A DNA stretch of 64,000 bases from Bemisia tabaci (taxonomy: Eukaryota; Arthropoda; Insecta; Hemiptera; Aleyrodidae). The notes beneath the pieces were generated by a model. That model was given only the letters and a program-made list of their open reading frames with translations. It ran no database searches and was not told the origin of the DNA. A program made the translations under genes and the position numbers. Positions 63,935-64,000 of this stretch are shown here, piece after piece; position 1 is the stretch's first letter; each line of letters opens with the position of its first letter. The stretch lies in NCBI RefSeq assembly GCF_918797505.1, contig NC_092800.1, forward strand, positions 35,826,263-35,890,262. Reading direction: 5' to 3'.

Positions 63935-64000
63935 ATTTTTCTCAGTGATTGGACATTTGATCACTAATATGTAGACATTTTGGAGACTCAGGAGGCAAAA

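Larger units (their letters stand above)
11453..64000 (-). other. Probable giant intron of the 5-HT7-like gene (or intron plus intergenic DNA)
   Basis: Everything on the high-coordinate side of the acceptor lies upstream of this exon in the gene. I found no minus-strand reading frame with TM1-TM5 motifs (DRY box, TM3 Asp, TM5 serines) up to the end of the window. Insect aminergic receptor genes often have introns of tens of kilobases, so much or all of this may be intron. Short upstream exons could have been missed. Confidence 0.4.

Overview
The window looks like insect nuclear DNA: AT-rich, no operons, one exon of a biogenic-amine receptor, and many short inverted-repeat transposons nested in one another. 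Several repeat families remind me of whitefly (Bemisia-type, Hemiptera) genomic sequence. That is recollection, not a database match, so the order is uncertain while 'insect' is fairly safe.

The only convincing host gene is on the minus strand near 10.8-11.5 kb. It is the last coding exon of a serotonin receptor, best matched to 5-HT7. It holds the end of the third intracellular loop, TM6, TM7 and the cytoplasmic tail. Its 5' edge is a clear splice acceptor with a branch-point-like motif. No exon for TM1-TM5 was recognised at higher coordinates, so up to about 52 kb (11.45 kb to the window end) may be one receptor intron. Positions 1-10753 would then be 3' UTR and downstream flank.

Almost everything else is repeat. 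I give the families working letters. A is a foldback of about 255 bp with ends like CACTGCCGTGCTAAGG (16 or so copies). B is about 225 bp with CACTGG...CCAGTG ends. C is about 410 bp and full of GGTAAAATTACC-like motifs. D is about 230 bp with GCACAATGGATCGAGTC ends. E is about 275 bp with GCGGGCTGATTATTGAAAT ends. G is a hAT-like MITE with 8-bp target duplications. H, I and J are further foldbacks. N has ends that read TTGCAAAATGTAATCC. O, Q, T and a pogo-like element have TA target sites. There are also V, W, Z and several smaller families. Three 5'-truncated LINE tails are visible, near 21.6, 39.6 and 61.2 kb, and there are minisatellites near 25 and 35 kb.

The nesting gives a relative chronology: E contains D contains B beside the receptor stop codon; A contains B, D or a LINE; G contains H; H contains T, which contains O; a 7.5 kb/41 kb repeat contains the pogo-like element. 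In three cases a second copy in the window serves as an unoccupied or near-unoccupied site.

No prokaryotic-type system, CRISPR array, rRNA, intact tRNA or intact transposase was found. The oddest items are a GC-rich run of four triloop hairpins at the right edge (63.83-63.93 kb), a 130-bp duplicated block at 41.5-41.8 kb whose copies differ only by small deletions, and a 180-bp near-perfect palindrome at 40.6-40.8 kb.
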